A program made the position numbers and the translations under genes. Shown piece by piece: positions 63,024 to 64,000 of a stretch of DNA of 64,000 nt (its first letter is position 1; each line of letters starts with the position of its first letter). Location of the stretch: the NCBI RefSeq assembly GCF_010093045.1, contig NZ_CP048115.1, positions 1,426,001 to 1,490,000 on the forward strand. Direction: 5' to 3'. The DNA is from Mucilaginibacter sp. 14171R-50 (GTDB taxonomy: Bacteria; Bacteroidota; Bacteroidia; Sphingobacteriales; Sphingobacteriaceae). The notes below the pieces were generated by a model. It was not told the DNA's origin, ran no database searches, and saw only the letters and a list, made by a program, of their open reading frames with translations.

Positions 63024-63922
63024 AAAAGTTATTAGTTATACCTGCTATTTTATCATTTGCACAAACTGCAGGCGCTCAGAATGATAGTTTGCTAAGCGAT
63101 GAGGTAAAAAATTATATAGGCTTTGGTGCTATCATTGCTATGCTGCTGTTATTTGTGGGTGTTTTTCTGATATTACTCCGAACATTTAAGGTAATAACAA
63201 AGGTTGTATTGCGCCTTCAGGGCTACAGCAATGCCGAGATCAAAGAACTGGAACAGCCTGCCAAAAAGGAAAAGCCCGCCCCAAGTTCAGGAGATAACAA
63301 AAAACTCCTGAAGCTATTGTCACTAAAGCCGATGTCGGAAGAGAAAAGCTTACTGATCGCTCATGAGTACGACGGTATCCAGGAACTCAACAACCCCACG
63401 CCCGCATGGTTCATGTGGTTATTTTACGTGACCATTGTTTTTGCATTTTGCTATATGCTGATCTACCACGTATTTGGCGTAGGACAGTTACAATACGACG
63501 AGTATAAAAATGAGGTAGCACAGGCTGAGGTTGCCAAAAAAATATATTTAAGCAAGGCGGCCAACCGTGTGGATGAAAGCACTGTAAAACTGGTTCACGA
63601 CCCGGCGGTACTGGCTTCCGGCAAGGCTATCTTCAAACAAACCTGCGCGCCTTGCCATGGCGACGACGGACAAGGAAATGTTGGCCCTAATTTAACTGAT
63701 GATTACTGGCTGCACGGCGGAAAGATCAATGATATTTTTAAAACCATAAAATATGGCGTTTCGGCCAAAGGTATGCCATCCTGGGAAAAACAATTGTCGC
63801 CCAAGCAGATAGCTGATGTGGCCAATTATATCAAGTCTTTAAAGGGTAGTAATCCGGCAAATCCTAAAGCGCCACAGGGTGAAAAAGAGGCAGATGAAGC
63901 CGGCAAACTGGCATTAAATTAA
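63020..63922 (+). CDS. ccoP: cbb3 oxidase diheme-type subunit (CcoP-like)
   Basis: This 300-residue protein overlaps CcoQ by four bases (ATGA). It has a signal-like start and two membrane helices (about residues 30-55 and 130-150, WFMWLFYVTIVFAFCYMLI), matching the FixP/CcoP N-terminal domain. One c-type heme motif CAPCHGDDGQG lies near residue 212, with a Met in AKGMPSW. Classical CcoP has two hemes; only one CxxCH is visible here, as often in this phylum. Confidence 0.92.
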   Translation: MKKLLVIPAILSFAQTAGAQNDSLLSDEVKNYIGFGAIIAMLLLFVGVFLILLRTFKVITKVVLRLQGYSNAEIKELEQPAKKEKPAPSSGDNKKLLKLLSLKPMSEEKSLLIAHEYDGIQELNNPTPAWFMWLFYVTIVFAFCYMLIYHVFGVGQLQYDEYKNEVAQAEVAKKIYLSKAANRVDESTVKLVHDPAVLASGKAIFKQTCAPCHGDDGQGNVGPNLTDDYWLHGGKINDIFKTIKYGVSAKGMPSWEKQLSPKQIADVANYIKSLKGSNPANPKAPQGEKEADEAGKLALN

Positions 63923-63924
63923 CG

Positions 63925-64000
63925 ATGATGAACGGACTAACAGCGGTGAAGGAATCAGGTGAACGGAAATGGATTTATCCGCTTATTCGTAAAGGCATAT
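63925..64000 (+). CDS. ccoG: Start of cbb3 assembly protein CcoG (cut by window)
   Basis: Only 25 residues are visible: MMNGLTAVKESGERKWIYPL, then IRKGI. KWIYP followed by a Lys/Gly-containing stretch is characteristic of the CcoG/FixG N-terminus before its first membrane helix, and CcoG is expected after CcoP. The start is the first of two ATGs, 2 bases after the CcoP stop. Confidence 0.75.
   Translation, partial: MMNGLTAVKESGERKWIYPLIRKGI

Noticed and set aside
1-64000. CRISPR arrays, rRNA genes, transposase or integrase genes
   Set aside because: No regularly spaced repeats, rRNA-like sequence or recognisable recombinase was seen in the window.

Overview
The window looks like chromosome or a large mobile element from a Bacteroidota bacterium of the Sphingobacteriaceae type (Mucilaginibacter or Pedobacter-like). 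Indicators are a FecR/SusC/SusD locus, a CcoN-CcoO fusion oxidase, a CzcA-TolC fusion pump, DUF3347, DUF6520 and DUF6660 proteins, Bacteroidetes-type mobilization genes and weak Shine-Dalgarno sites. The genus is inferred from gene content only.

Region 1 (1-23.5 kb) is a copper-handling island, mostly on the minus strand. A long gene run from about 13.85 kb leftwards encodes two DUF3347 proteins, a CxxCH heme-binding protein, a multicopper oxidase with two heavy-metal-binding domains, a CPH-type (CopB-like) P-ATPase, small exported Cys-rich proteins and a CusA/CusC/CusB tripartite pump. The pump's CusA is split into two overlapping reading frames. A second group (16-23.5 kb) has a DUF305 protein, a four-helix Cys-rich copper store (Csp), a Met-rich outer-membrane protein, an HMA/AraC fusion regulator, a CopZ-like chaperone and CopA. 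Two unrelated genes (a nuclease-like protein and an unknown) lie between the two groups.

Region 2 (23.5-32.6 kb) is a Zn/Cd/Co-type efflux locus: a DUF6660 protein, a CzcA-TolC fusion, a CzcB adaptor, a 55-residue membrane protein missed by length-limited ORF calling, and a P1B-2 ATPase. It ends in a decayed sigma-factor gene and a frameshifted second copy of the small membrane protein.

Region 3 (33-41.8 kb) is an orphan FecR-SusC-SusD-TlpA operon facing a DUF6520-MauE pair. Region 4 (42-48.5 kb) carries a coupling protein, relaxase, relaxosome protein, candidate oriT, a ParA/RHH partition pair with AT-rich palindromes, and a nuclease-like gene. A candidate structured RNA with a strong terminator follows at 48.6 kb.

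Region 5 (49-64 kb) is a low-oxygen/stress region: a LOV histidine kinase and response regulator, a baeRF-like hibernation-factor candidate, a flavin-binding protein, a universal stress protein, a ScdA-like di-iron protein, and the cbb3 oxidase cluster ccoI-S-NO-Q-P-G. Three promoters here carry TGAT-N4-ATCA-like dyads at similar distances from their genes, which suggests one FNR-type regulon.

The most distinctive signals are: a set of small exported CC...PP proteins, at least one beside almost every metal transporter; a two-gene Cys-rich cassette present twice; and a structured RNA element with compensatory base changes directly behind two paralogous copper-island genes.
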